A DNA stretch of 64,000 bases from Miscanthus floridulus (GCF_019320115.1 NC_089595.1:107524158-107588157); one strand, 5' to 3'; shown: positions 1-11,820, counted from the stretch's first letter. Made by a program: numbers and translations. The notes: generated by a model not told the origin, from the letters alone.

Positions 1-104
1 AAAAAAAAAAAAAAAAAAAAAAAAAAAACAAAAAAAAAAAAAAAAACAAAAACAAAAAACCCCAAAACCCACACACAACCCCACCACCCACCCCCCCCCC
101 CCCC

Positions 105-180
<76 letters not shown>
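1..180. repeat. poly-A then poly-C low-complexity edge
   Basis: The first 50 or so bases are almost pure A. They pass through a C/A mixture into a run of C with only rare interruptions up to position 179. A C run of this length is very unusual in plant nuclear DNA. It looks like a sequencing or assembly edge rather than biology, although it falls inside or just beyond an intron of the clathrin-assembly gene to its right. Confidence 0.8.
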
Positions 181-181
<1 letters not shown>

Positions 182-530
182 ACCACTCAGAGACACGATC
201 TAATTCCGCCCACCCCCATAAACACTAAATTAGGCCGAAGCCTAAATACGCGGAACACTGGGTATAAAAATGAATCAACGCACTGCGCAGGTGTCGCTCC
301 TTGGGCGGGCACTCCACGTGGTTAGTAGCCTTCACGATCGCCACATCCAGATCCTACAAAAGCAAGCAGACACCAATCAAAACCCGCAGATCCGAAGCTG
401 CTCCGCGCCCCAGCACACCACCGGCTCGCCTAGCAGACGGAGATACTAGGGTTTGGGAGCAACTGCCAAACTTAGGTCGGGAAAAAATCCCGGGAAAATC
501 GGGGGAGAAGACACCGGATCGAAGGCGCAC

Positions 531-620
531 CTTGAAGTCCGAGTTGAGATTGGCGAGGCTCACGGTGGTGGTGTCCTTGATGGCGCCGTAGGCCTTGCGC
601 CAGCTCTGCATCGACGCCAT
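531..620 (-). CDS. clathrin assembly protein (AP180/CALM, ANTH domain), first coding exon only
   Basis: Reading leftward from the ATG at 620-618, thirty codons start with MASMQSWRKAYGAIKD and end at SDFK. The exon is followed by a GT donor (AAG|GTGCGC) at 530-529. This is the start of the ANTH domain of plant AP180/CALM-like proteins, which bind phosphoinositides and clathrin and help form coated vesicles at the plasma membrane and trans-Golgi. The exon length and a phase-0 junction straight after SDFK fit that family from memory. A second in-frame Met follows three residues later. The remainder, including the rest of ANTH and the clathrin-binding tail, would lie left of position 1. Bases 181-530 are then intron. 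The family assignment rests on one exon but the match is strong. Confidence 0.8.
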
Positions 621-958
621 TTCCTGGGCGGCCCGCTTCGTCCTCGGCGCTGTTCTCCTCTTCTGGTTCCAGGGGTGGACGCGTATGATTCGGGTTTTTT
701 CTATTTCCTCCTCAGGGTGGTTTTGCTGGCGTGTAAAATTTCGCCGGCGGGAGGAGTAAAAATGAACAAGGCGAGGCTGCTTTTTGCGAAGTTGCGTACG
801 AGAGCGGGTGCGTCTGTAGTGATGACTTCCCTCTCGTGGTTTACGAGCGGAAGGTCCGAGGCTTGAAGAAGGCTGCGTCCCGAAAAGATGCCTTACATTT
901 TGCATTAAACCCCTCCGACCTAGCATAAATGTGTTTTTGGTTTATGCATGAGCTTTCA
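621..958 (-). promoter_or_regulatory. 5' UTR and promoter side of the clathrin-assembly gene
   Basis: This GC-rich stretch lies immediately upstream of the minus-strand ATG at 620 and gives way to AT-rich DNA near 890. Its open reading frame upstream of the ATG has no family resemblance, so I read it as leader and proximal promoter. No clear TATA box was seen. Confidence 0.4.
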
Positions 959-1074
959 CCCTGTTCGCTTAGCTTTATAAGCCATACTTTTTCAGTCAAT
1001 GAATAATATTTTTCTCTCATAATAAATCAACCAACAGTACTTTCAGTCATAGCTTATCAGCCAAACGAACAGGG
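959..1074. mobile_element. short MITE with CCCTGTTCG termini
   Basis: The left end CCCTGTTCGCTTAGCTTTAT is mirrored at the right end by the complement of AGCCAAACGAACAGGG. The element is about 116 bp with an AT-rich centre containing TTTTTCTCTCATAATAAATC. Copies with similar ends and centre occur at 2494-2605 and 3729-3843. The size, ends and repetition fit a non-autonomous hAT-like grass MITE. Target duplications are not clean here. Confidence 0.7.
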
Positions 1075-1949
1075 TATTTCATGGTAAATAAGATGGAGTA
1101 GAGAGCGGTCTATCTTAGACTTGTGTAAAGGTCAAAGGACAGATGATGCAGATAAGTAGGAGTAAACCTGATGGTGGACGTGGATTATAGTCGCTCTTTT
1201 TCATATGATATAAGAGGTGTACATGTGACAAGTCAAAAAAAAACATTTATGCAATAAGTAGACTACGTATCAACCAGTAATCAACTCTTTTATATCATTC
1301 TTGATGTTATATTTCGGCTACATAAACAAAGTTTTTATGTGGATAGTTTTATAGCTAACTAAGATGTATTATTGGAGAATCCCCGGTATATTGCACAAAA
1401 TAATAATGCTTTCATTGTTGACAAGAACTCGGTTAAATGCAAGAACACTCCCTTATCCAAACACACGACATCCACAACATTTATCAATAGTGGAGGACAG
1501 GTGAGAAACGAGAATTAAGGTATGACGCAGTCTTACATAACCATGGATTATTATAGCTTATAGCATCTTTAGCGAATAAAATGCCATGCTACAGTAGGCA
1601 ACGGACAAACTCAAGGTATGCAGTGGCCCCACCTTGCCAATAGCGAGAGCTCCGCCACAACCGTTTCTTGTATATTTTAGCGTAAGTATGATATATATGA
1701 ACATTTTATAAATAGCTAAGTTCATCGCTAGAGATGTCATTATGTTGTACATTTGTGTATTTTCTACTCGTTGGCAAGGAACGTGGTCGTGGTGGCATGG
1801 CATTAACCAAGGGTAACGCTACACTCTATTTAAGGGGTGCAAATACATCCCTCAAAAAATATAAAAAATGGTGTTTTTGATTAAAATTTTACCATATATA
1901 TACCTGAAACACAAATTTATGCATCCATAAGTCAGGTGTATCCGTATAT
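1075..1949. other. AT-rich intergenic DNA, nothing recognised
   Basis: I see no convincing reading frame, RNA gene or structured repeat here. The minus-strand frame at 1558-1803 resembles nothing known to me. Confidence 0.5.
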
Positions 1950-2150
1950 CATTTTAGTTTGACCGCTCGTCTTATTCAAAAAATTTATATAAATATAGTC
2001 AAATTTAAGTCATTCTTGAAGAACTTTTGTTAATAAAGCAAAGCCACAACAAAAGGAGTGATGTTTAGCACAATTTTTTGAATAATATGAGTGGTCAAAC
2101 TTGGAGTAAAATAAATGAAACAAACTATAATTTGAAACAGATGTAGTACT
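1950..2150. mobile_element. Stowaway-like MITE or fragment
   Basis: The inner arms TTTGACCGCTCGTCTTATTC and the complement of GAATAATATGAGTGGTCAAA form an imperfect hairpin. The right edge, read on the minus strand, is AGTACTACATCTGTTTCAAA, which resembles the CTCCCTCCGTTTCAAA end of grass Stowaway MITEs. A matching left end is not obvious, so it may be truncated. Confidence 0.5.
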
Positions 2151-2493
2151 AATAGCAAATATATGAATGAATTCACAGAGCTGAAGGGTCTTGTGTGAAA
2201 AACGTATTTCATGCTACATGCGTCATGCTTCTCTCTGCCTTTCGGTTGCTCGCTTCGTTGTCAGGCACTCTGAACGGACGCCTTCCCGCGTCGGCCAACG
2301 AACCGATGCTGGGATGTGGGCCCCTTTTCCTACCATGGAACCAAAAAAAAAGAGAAAACGAATGGTTTAGTGATGTTTGCTGCCCATGACCATGATTAGC
2401 TGTTTGCCTTCAGTCTGGAAATTCTGAATTCCAAAGAAAAAAAAGAAGTGAACAACCTGAAGAGCATGATTAGTTTCCAGCCTTCCAATCTAC

Positions 2494-2605
2494 GGTCTGT
2501 TCGCTTGCTCGTATATGATCGTAGATTATAAGCTGGAATAATATTTTTCTCTCACACTAAATCAACCGGCAGTAAATAATCCACGATCGTTTACGACGAA
2601 ACAGG
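2494..2605. mobile_element. short MITE, same group as 959-1074
   Basis: The ends GGTCTGTTCGCTTGCTCG and (complement of) CGATCGTTTACGACGAAACAGGC pair imperfectly. The centre has TATTTTTCTCTCACACTAAA, shared with the copy at 959-1074. The length is about 112 bp. Confidence 0.6.
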
Positions 2606-2892
2606 CTGCTGATCATTGCGCGTTGCTAAATGAAGACAGGATGGCAGGAGAATTTGACACCACTTGACCACTGCCATTATTGATTTCTGTTGTACCCAAT
2701 CATTGCTTGGATTTACTAGGTTTTAGGCGCGGCTGCTAACTTGACATCTGGTAGTACTTCTCCCGCAACAATTGTAGTAGCACCTAAACTCCTTTTGGAT
2801 GCAGTTCGGTGGTTGGCAGTTAGGGTTTGATTTTATATCCTGATGATATTCCTTTTTAACAAGGAGACCCAATCCCATTCTAATTTCTTTAA

Positions 2893-3021
2893 GGCCCCGT
2901 TTGCGTGTCCTTAAACCCGGCTTAATCTGTTTTTTTTTTCATCCGAAACAGTGTTTTCCTCTCACAAATTTCTCCAGATTCATCCAGATTCCTCCAGAAT
3001 TACTCAAAGCAAACGAGGCCT
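2893..3021. mobile_element. MITE with GGCCCCGTTTGC termini
   Basis: The left end GGCCCCGTTTGCG and the right end GCAAACGAGGCC are inverted copies of each other. The interior is AT/pyrimidine-rich and about 130 bp long. The termini differ from the CCTGTTCG group, so this is a separate family. Confidence 0.6.
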
Positions 3022-3728
3022 CAGAAAAAGGAAGATTGCTTCATTTTGATGTGCTAATGTATAGTACCCGGAGAAACCACAACAAATCTGATTTTTTTTT
3101 TAAGAAAACAATAGAAAGCGTGTTCATCAGCATTGCGTGAAGAGAGAAGGCATGCACAGGTGATAGTCTAGTGAAAACTCAGTGCCTCTGTTATTATTCG
3201 GTTTTGGATATGAACTGAACTGAACTGTGTCTTGGACTGTTTCCCCAAGGAACAAGGAATGGCAGGCATCTGGCCCCTGTGTTGACATGCCATGTCGACA
3301 TGTTCTGGAATCTGGACCAGGCCATGCCCCATGACCAGCCGTCCATGGCGGCTTGGCGGATGGTACAACAAAGGGGGGCCCTTCTCGTGTGGTGCTTTGG
3401 GCTGTCCCCTTCCTCCAGTCTTCACGCTGCTCTCTGGTGGGCTTTTACTTGGTTTGTAGTACTACGTGGCAGGATCCTCTGCGCTCTCCAACTCTACGGT
3501 CTACCCTACGTTGCTCACACTTCAAGAACCTGAACCTTCAGGGAACAGGCATTCTCACTACCCGGGGCCGCGGCCTCACGGGTCTTCAATGTGATCCACC
3601 GGTAAACTACCATGTGTTAAGGCCATAGTACTCAGATACGTAAATGCAGCTCCCAGCCAAGTCAGTCGTTGGCACCTGGGCAAAATGGCAAGAGGACGAC
3701 CGTGGTAGTGGTCCACGAAGGACCACCA
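3022..3728. other. intergenic DNA, nothing recognised
   Basis: Reading frames exist on both strands (for example 3168-3425 minus and 3279-3533 plus), but none resembles a protein I know and they overlap one another. I read the stretch as non-coding. Confidence 0.5.
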
Positions 3729-3843
3729 GCCTGTTCGGTTGGCTGGTTCGTATCGTTGTCGGTTGACTGATTTGTGTGAGAAAAAAATACTGTTCCGACT
3801 GGAAATTTACGATCGTTTACGACAAGCCACAGCCAAACGAAGG
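3729..3843. mobile_element. short MITE, same group as 959-1074
   Basis: The ends AGCCTGTTCGGTTGGCTG and CAGCCAAACGAAGGGG are inverted relatives. The centre contains TGTGAGAAAAAAATACTGTT, matching the other two copies in complement. It lies in the downstream flank of STN7. Confidence 0.65.
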
Positions 3844-4396
3844 GGGTGCACTTGGGTAAATGCAATGGCAAATTGGCAATGCAACAACAGAAAGGAAAGG
3901 CCGGGCCAAATGGTACTGCTACTCTGTCTCCAACTCCAACAGCCCCATAGACTTCATTCATCAGCCATCACGAGCTGCAGTGTTTGCTACAGTTCAAAAG
4001 ATCGCTGTCCCAATCATGGCGCCACGGCACAAATGATGACCTGTCATGGAATCTTGTACAGCACATATGACACGAGGGAGGCTCTTCCAGTGCAGAAAGC
4101 TTCGGCAACCTCCAGGACATTCAAGCAGAGCAGAGCTGAGTGCTTATGATGAACTCACCACCTACTTTTTGATGAAAGTGCCAACGAACTTAGAACAGGG
4201 ATCTCAAAAATCTTGGTGCTTCAATAGCAAAATATTTACAGCTATACATCGTGTTACTCCGATCTTTTCAGACAAATTTTACTCACCAGTCGTCATCATG
4301 TACTGTACGAAGTAAGTAGGATAGTGTACCATCACCAGTGCTAATGGGAGACGTTTTATACAGCAGAAGTGGACAATGTACAGGTGCGCCGGCGGC
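3844..4396 (-). other. downstream flank / 3' UTR region of STN7
   Basis: This sequence follows the minus-strand stop codon of STN7. No gene or repeat was recognised. The part next to 4396 is probably 3' UTR. No obvious polyadenylation signal can be singled out. Confidence 0.4.
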
Positions 4397-7300
4397 CTAC
4401 TCCTCCCTGGGTATCCACCGGCTCCACCAGATGCTTTTGCGCTGGCTAGCGAGCTCGTCCATGCTCTCGTTGATCGTTTTCACGATCTTCTTCTGCAGGC
4501 GCAGCACATAGGCAAGCACGTTCCGCTGGGCGCTGCCTTTCTTTGGTTTTATTTCCTGCACGACACAGAAAAAGCACACACACAAGTGGTGAGTCTTCGG
4601 TCTTCTCCTGACAGATCATACGTTTATGATTTATCCCTGGTGTCAGAGCATGCAGAAAACGAAACGAAACGCTGTCTGTCTTCTAAGTTCTAACTGCTTC
4701 AACAGCTATTGGCATTTCAAATCTTTTGTGTGTTCTATGTAATGTAAGATTAGTGATTTGAAAGGAAAAGCTTCAGCTTGTTTGTCTAAGAACTGCTGGA
4801 ACAAAGCAACAACTCCAGTACGTATTTTCAAGCCTTTGTGTGTTATAAACTACTAGTTAGTATGCAATCATATGCCTCAAAAGGATAGGTAAGGCTGCTA
4901 TACGTACCCTAAGCTCTAGAAGCTGTGCTTCTGTAAAGCCCCCCGCATCTTCAGTTCCTGACCTTGCCATGAGGCCAATAACCCACCGAGCGGCTTCACT
5001 GTAGTCCTTCTGGGTTGCCCGGAACAGTTGCAGTCGAGCGTTTTGCATGACCGAGAGGCCAAGGAGCCCTTCACGGTTAAAGTATGGGTGTGCCAATGCG
5101 CCCTCAGCACTGGTCCTTTGCCGTGCTTTGTACCGGACCATCGACGTGAGGAGTTCCCATCCGATACCATTGTCTAGATCCATGATGTCGAAGCCCCTCC
5201 GAAGCTCAGCAGTCGCTCGTGGCTCCACCAGATTCCTCCAGGCTTGTAAGTCATAATCGCATCTCTTCAGTTGGCGATTAAAATTGTATGAGGCTGCTGT
5301 CAGTTCGTAGTGAAGGGAATGCCTACAAAAGAAAACAATGTCCTGTTAATAAAGATATTACAACAACTTAAAGATATCCAATGAAATTCCACAGAAAGAT
5401 GCTGCCACTGTATGTCTGGAATTGGGAAGAAACAAAAAAAAAAACAAATAAGATCCTCCGAGCAGATTTTATTGCAAATCTGCATCTTACAACACCATTG
5501 GTAAAAAAAAAATGGATTGAAATGACAGTGTAAACTGCTCAAGTCTGATTTCACTCCACGGTATATACAGATGATGGTTGCTGAACCAGAGTGTGGAGAT
5601 GTAGCTAGCTGCAGAGCATACTCTACATATATTAAGAAGGCGAGGACAAAGTGTAGGTTGCTAGAGCTAGAAAAGGAGGTTGGATGAAGAGAATAAAACA
5701 CACTTGAAGTATAGCATGGTGTCCCAGCCTTATGTACTGTTGCAACAAAAATAGTTCTCATTTCAATAAAATATAATGATGATCGCATACGTTAATAAAG
5801 ATGTGTGCTCATAAATCATAATGATCAGATGAGCAAATGCAACCACCTTGCAAGTCAGTGATAATTAATACAACAGTGACTGCAAGCACATGCTAGCCAA
5901 AAACTGGACAGTGTTTTGAAGCGACGAACAGAGTAGAAGAGCCTATCCAAGCAGCAGTGTAGTGTAGAGGGAAGATCAGCACTATGATGGGATTCGAACC
6001 ATGAACAAGAAAAATCATCGCAGAATGCGGAGATCAGAAAATACCAGTTTTAGACCTTTTCAGATTTCCTAGTCATGTGCTCTAAGATATACCAGTGCCG
6101 CTGCTGCGCCTAGCATGCAACGTATGCTCATACTGATCTTTGATACATAACTGTGCCTCTACTAATTTTTAATACATAACTGTGCCTCCACATCTGTTTT
6201 GCAGATACCTACAAATATATGTTAATATGCTATTCCCTGTGATCACTCACCATCTGTAAGAATATGAGCCCCAAGCTATATATGTCAAATCTGTCAGGAA
6301 GATTCAGCTGTCAACGAAAAATATCACTGTATAAGCTTAAGAAATTATCCTTATTGGAACAATTATCTCAAAAACATGAAAAGAAAAATCAGTTCGAAGG
6401 AAACCTGCCACAGGACTGGAGACAAAGTTGTTGCAACTGGAACAGAAGGAGCAGATGGGGTTTGCGTGCTCATAATATATTGCTCTGGTGCAGAATACCT
6501 GCCAGGTAATTTTATAGCTTCAACAACCTTTTCTAGTGAAACCATTAGCACAAACAGCTTTGCAAGATAAAATGTTTGACTAGTGGAGAATTTTCTTTGA
6601 TGTTGCCATGTTATGCACTTATTGACAATGAAGGTAGCCATCAGTACCTTGGATCCAAAAGGAACTCTTTAGGAATATAGTTAATTCCTACTCGTAAGTC
6701 AGCTGCTGCTCCAAGATCAATAATTTTGAAGGTTCGTGATCCTACCAGAGAGAAACATTTGCAAATTAATGCAAAATATTTTATCATGAAATTGCAAACA
6801 AACTGAGATCCTTTTATTACCCTCTGAAAATATCACATTTTGAGGTTTTATATCTCTGTGAACAATCCCTGTCGAATGAAGTCCATCAAGAGCAAACAAG
6901 AGTTGTCTCATCACCGTTTGAATGATCTTATTCTCTCTCGCTATTCCTTTTGGCAAGTCCTGGACATTGCCAAGAATTTTTGTCTCCACCTAATTGGCGA
7001 AAAAAATCAAGTCACAGCTGTTAAGTATATAACAGCTATTCCATGCCACTGTAAATTTGTTATGACTTCTCGGTTGACTCAAAAGTTAGAATGTAACACA
7101 TGGAAGGTTTAACTTGTCTCTCAGCAATATATAAGTATGAAAGATTGCAATTTGCCATACAACGACAATGCTAACTTAACAAAAGGAAGACAATAAGACA
7201 TGCCTGACTATTCTTAACAAAAAAAGAAAAAGAAAAAGAAAGAAAAACATGCCTGACTACTCTCACTAACTGTGGATCACAAACTGAGGCTAATGTCTAA

Positions 7301-8873
7301 TAAGCTAAAAGATCATACTTATCTCGCTAAAGAAGCAGAGTTCCAAACAAACACAACTGATCACACATAAAGTTCACTGGAACTAATTAATCAACTTGAT
7401 CATTCTAGTGCAGCTAAGCAAGTCAACACAGTGCAAGGTAGACAAAAAGTACACCTGAGAAGATTTCAGCATCAAGGTGGCAATCATCAGTTAAATCAAC
7501 CGCAGTTCATTCAAACAAGTAACTAACGCAACAAACATGAGAAAAAAAAAGCTGGTTCAGCTGAAGTTTAAGCAACCAAAGTAACTTGACTGACTCAAGA
7601 CTTTTTCAAGGTGGATGGCAGAACTTACATTGTAAGGGAATTCCTTGCTTTGCATGAGGTCATAAAGTGTATCCTCGCCTTCAAAACGCCAAATAATCCA
7701 GTATTCTTCAGCTCCCTTACCCTTTGCTTTGGTCTAAAAGGCAACATGCAATGCCTCAGGAATCAACCAAATTCTAGTAAATATAAATCTAAGACCCTTT
7801 TGGACTCATTATCCTTTGTTGAGAAAAAGGGACTGGGAGAAAAAAAAAAGAAAAAAACAACAACTCTCCAACACAAACGAACTGTGACTGTGAGTATACC
7901 TCGCGAAAGCCATAAAGAAAATCCGCACAACTACTGGCACATGCCCTCCTGACACGTTCATTCATCCAAATCTCCACTGCACCATACTCTGTTGCCTTCT
8001 TCACGACCACATCCCCTTGCTTCAAAGATGAACAAAAGGTTTTAGATATCCATTCGTATGACCGTTTGTTCACAAAAATTGCCAGGGTCTTAGATATCCT
8101 GAAGTCTTCAAATCCAACATTGTCAATAAACTATGAAACTGATTCACATATATTACCCCAACAACAACCACATAGTGCACAGTTAGCTACTTAGCTCGTG
8201 TGGTCACAATGTTGAACGTACATCCAATTCTTTTTCCCCTAATTTCTCTCAGGACTACCCACTTTGTTGTCTAAGCCAAACAGAACTTCTACAGGATTGA
8301 ATAAGCAACATTAGCCTTTACCTTCTTAGCCGCTTCGGGGTTCGCCAGTGACGCCTTATACACGACCCCGAATGCGCCCTCCCCAAGCTTCTTCCCGAGC
8401 ACGAAGTCATCCTGCCCAAGCACCATATCAGCACATACGGTGGCGAAAGAGGACTTAGGATTCCGAATTTCAAGCGCGAAACTCACCTTGCGGAAGGCAG
8501 GGCGGAAGAGGCGCTCGGCGAAGGCGAGGACGAACATGTCGAAGAACCCCGGCGCGACGCCGGGCGTGGACCAGAGGTACGACACGGCGGCGAGCGCGAG
8601 CGCGACGCCGGGGGCCGTGATGGTGAGCCCGTCGTTCTGGGGGAGAGTGCTGCGGTAGATGACGTCGCCGCACTGCATGACGGTGCAGGGGAGCCCCACG
8701 CCCACCGCCTCCACCAGCTGCCGGCCCAGCTCCGTCGCGACGCCGCCGAGCTCCGCCGTCACCGGCCGGAACGACGCGGCGGCGGGGCTCGCCGGCCGCC
8801 GGCGCCGGCGCCGGAGGAGCGTGTCGTGGCCGGGGAGGAATGAGGTGGAGAGGCCGAGGCCACTAGCGGCCAT
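4397..8873 (-). CDS. STN7: STN7, thylakoid Ser/Thr protein kinase for LHCII state transitions (10 exons, one frameshift)
   Basis: Exons read leftward: 8873-8487, 8411-8322, 8019-7900, 7733-7629, 6989-6821, 6741-6648, 6498-6405, 6307-6251, 5322-4908, 4555-4397. All introns have GT/AG ends and phases agree. The product is about 562 residues, the length I recall for Arabidopsis STN7. The N-terminus is a plastid transit peptide. Residues 60-70 ([14 protein letters not shown]) hold the two lumenal cysteines needed for redox activation, followed by a membrane helix ([15 protein letters not shown]). The kinase domain shows [17 protein letters not shown], catalytic [11 protein letters not shown] in place of DFG, and APEQY. 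It phosphorylates LHCII when plastoquinone is reduced. Oddity: exon 9 is 415 nt, one base too long. A run of four A at 5280-5283 (plus strand) breaks the frame inside the QFNRQ segment, with intact coding on both sides. This is either a long-read homopolymer error or a recent inactivating change. Intron 1 is only 75 nt and in frame. Confidence 0.93.
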
Positions 8874-8920
8874 TTCGGATTTTCCCCGATTTTTTTCCTG
8901 GTTGAAAAAATGCGGCTCGT

Positions 8921-8930
8921 GCTATTTATT
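8921..8930 (-). promoter_or_regulatory. possible TATA box of STN7
   Basis: On the minus strand AATAAATAGC lies about 50 nt upstream of the ATG at 8873. It is the best TATA-like word in the near promoter, but it would leave a very short leader. Confidence 0.3.
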
Positions 8931-9539
8931 CCCCGTGAGTTTGAATTATCGTTCGCAGATAATTTCATTCAATTCAAGCGTGTGGAATGGATGAGTTTGA
9001 CACGTCGCTGAGGGTCCACATGTCAGTGGCTCAAAATGCATGTGACCCGGCGTGCGGGCTCCGAGCTGGCTGCTGGATTTCGCATTTTGATCCGTTATTA
9101 AGCCCCAGACTTCAGCGGAAATGAAATCAACGGAGTTTAAATTTTGAATTACGCCATGAATTTTTGTTTCTGAAATCATACAGTACAGCTAGACTTCCAT
9201 AAAATTTGAGGAAAATTAAGCAAAACGTGCTTGTATGTTTGACGTGTGAGTCTTGTGAATTTTCACAATGAGTGGAGTTACTTCCTAAGCAGTGCATTTT
9301 GGAACAGATTACGGATATAATACAACAAGTACTCCATAAGATATTTTCTCTAGGTTTACTTAGTTCGTGCCAAAAATACAAAAACGAGGAGGCCATAATT
9401 TGTGGCTATGGCGAGATAGACCATACACACCATAGACGTGGAGTGGAAGCATCGGATGCTTACGTGAGCTAGTGGCTAGGATCTACTCTCAGCCTCTCAC
9501 TCTCGCGTTCGTTGAGTCAAGGTGAGGTGAAATATCCCC
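8931..9539. other. STN7 upstream region and intergenic DNA
   Basis: This is AT-rich DNA upstream of STN7. No gene or repeat was recognised and no further promoter element could be defended. Confidence 0.4.
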
Positions 9540-10203
9540 TCTATGATTTGTGGGACGGGATGACTTTATTTTCTATTTGGTTGAGTAGAGATGGAATCAA
9601 CTCGTTTCCTGTTTGGTCTGGAGACATTAAAAGCAGGATGACAGGTAGGACCTAGTTGTCAGTTTTTTATTTTCTTTTTTTATCTTTTTTTCCTCTCCTT
9701 ATCCCTTCCGTCGCTTTCCACGCAACCTCCCACAACTCCTCCGCACGACCGCGCGGCAGGTCCGACTCACCCACCGGCGACTCGCAAGTCTGGGGCGGAG
9801 GTCGCCTGCCCGCGACTGCAGCTCGTTCGCTCGGCGACGTCGTCGGAGCTCGCTCGCGTGCTGGCAAGGCCCGAGCTCGCCCTCATGGCGGTGAGGCCAG
9901 AGCTCATCCTCGCGACAGCGGTGGCGCATCTCGCCTGCGCGGCGGCGGCGGAGCTCTCCCACGCCGGTACGACTCCTCTTCTTCCTCCCCTATGCCCGCC
10001 TCCTCTTCTTTCTGGCGGAGCCCGCTTCCTCACCTTCCTTGTCGAGCGTGCCCGTCCTACCTGGGGCGGCTCCTGTCCGTGAAATTTCTGGGGACGAGGT
10101 CGCCCCGAATCTCACAGTTATATTCCCACCTGGGACGTTCTCGCTTCCGATGGCCTTCGAACCAAACGTCCCTCATTCTGGGTCCGTCCCATCCCATCAT
10201 ACT
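9540..10203. mobile_element. candidate non-autonomous DNA transposon with a GC-rich interior
   Basis: The left flank has TATGATTTGTGGGACGGGAT and CTATTTGGTTGAG. The right flank, read in complement, has TATGATGGGATGGGACGGAC and ACGTTTGGTTCGA, giving an imperfect inverted pair about 660 bp apart. Between them lies a poly-T stretch and then a strongly GC-rich 400 bp open on several frames (for example 9656-10231 plus). The translations are low-complexity Arg/Ala/Pro and match no family I know. A Pack-type element carrying a captured exon is possible but unproven. Confidence 0.35.
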
Positions 10204-10315
10204 TTGTCTCTGCAACCAAACACACGGTTAGGCTCCCGTACAAGACATGGTCTACTCTTCTCCTCCCAAGTGCTTGTATATCACAACAAGAAAACAAAGA
10301 GGTTAAAAAATCACA

Positions 10316-11562
10316 AGTAAAGTGTATTTTTCAATCTTGAACTTACACGAGAGTTTAATTTTTAACCCTAAACTATAAAATCAGGCACCCTTAACTGTCA
10401 AAACCTATTTAATTTGGTCCTTTAGTTGGTTTCGGAGATGGTTTTCTATTTTCTAAAATAATAAACCCTATTTTAATCTGTAAAAATACATAAGTTATTT
10501 ATTCTAAATAAAAATTTGTGAAACCAATACTATTTTTCTAAAAAAATATTTACTCATTGGTGCTCATTTTGGATTATTTAAATCTTATTTGCTCATGTGT
10601 CTAATTAACCAGACCGTAAGCAATAAAACAGTAAGAACGAAAATTAATAAGTTTCAAATAACTGTAAATAGATAACCAATAGTTAGATAAATATTTTCGA
10701 CAAAATTGCAACTAGTTTCATATTTTTCTGATTTAAAATAGATTAATCATGAATCTTTAGAGGTTAAATTAGATTTTTATTATTTTATAAAATCAAAAAA
10801 ATACCTTTGAAACCGGCTAAAAGACTAAATTTGTCTAGTTTCGATAGTTATAGAGTGTCCAGTCCCCGTTTTCTGAGTTTGGGGTTGAAAAAGTAAAAAG
10901 TCTACATAACCCCCAACTATTCAGGGTGGATTACTTTACCCTCAAACTATAAAACCAGATTTTCTACCCCTGAACTTTCTAAAACCAATCAAATAACCAC
11001 CAAGCGGTTTTGGACATAGATTTAACAAGTATAAACCTAATAAATCTATAACTAAGTTATACATGATCCAGTGAGTATGAAATTTTTACTACAGTTCAAG
11101 CATACAATAATTAGTCTACCATAAAAATTTCACCATAATTGGACCATAGAAGCTGCAGATATGAATTATTCAAATTAATTACAGAAAAACATAGATATAA
11201 AGCTACAGTAAAACCTTTGTACTAAAAACACCATATTATATGTTTACTGTGTAGATCTACTCATGTGGAGTCCAACAAAATTAGATTTTTCATTTTATGA
11301 TTTTTATGTGATTTACTATGGTTTTTCAAAGATTCTACGAAAATAAATAAAAAAGAAAAGACAAAACTTTTGTTACTGTAGCAATCATCGTCCAAAACCG
11401 CTTGGGGGGTTATTTGACCGGTTTTGTAAAGTTCAGGGGGTAGAAAATCTGTTTTTATAGTTGGAGGTGAAATAGTTCACCCTTAATAGTTGGGGGTTAT
11501 ATAGACTTTTTGATTGAAAAACGAACTCGCGTGAAGTTGAACGTTGAAAAATCTACTTTACC
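10316..11562. mobile_element. outer long-inverted-repeat element, interrupted by another
   Basis: The left arm starts GTAAAGTGTATTTTTCAATC. The right arm, read in complement, starts GTAAAGTAGATTTTTCAACG, and both continue into ACTT(A/C)ACGCGAG-like sequence. The interior is AT-rich with no coding capacity. The element is split at about 10896 by the inner element listed next. The long arms without coding sequence fit a Mutator-type MITE or foldback element; clean target duplications were not found. Confidence 0.6.
10896..11511. mobile_element. inner long-inverted-repeat element (~616 bp)
   Basis: The left arm AAAAGTCTACATAACCCCCA runs for over 100 bp through ACCAAGCGGTTTTGGAC. The right arm is its imperfect complement, from GTCCAAAACCGCTTGGG to GGGGGTTATATAGACTTTTT. 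The centre is AT-rich and non-coding. It sits inside the element at 10316-11562, so it inserted later. Confidence 0.75.
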
Positions 11563-11820
11563 CGAAAATCAATCCTAGCCGTGACTGTTGTTCTTACTTC
11601 ATGATTGCAAATCAGGTAGTTGCCTAGTACGATCTATGCATAAGAATTTGCTTGATATTGATATAAATCGGCACATCCGCTAATATGTTGAAGTACCTCT
11701 AAAAGCTAAAATTCCTAATTTTTTGTGTGTAATACAAGGGTTTGTCCTCACTAAAGATAATAAAAAGGGTGACAAGGGAGTAAGAAATGTTGGTTTTTGT
11801 GAATGGGCCTGTGGTCCAGT

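Noticed and set aside
354..926. 190-codon minus frame as a single-exon gene
   Set aside because: Only residues 103-132 resemble a protein family (clathrin-assembly); the rest is leader and intron read through.
5985..6015. GGTTCGAATCCC on the minus strand, resembling a tRNA T-arm
   Set aside because: No matching acceptor stem, D-arm or anticodon arm can be formed with the flanking 70 bases; it lies in an STN7 intron.
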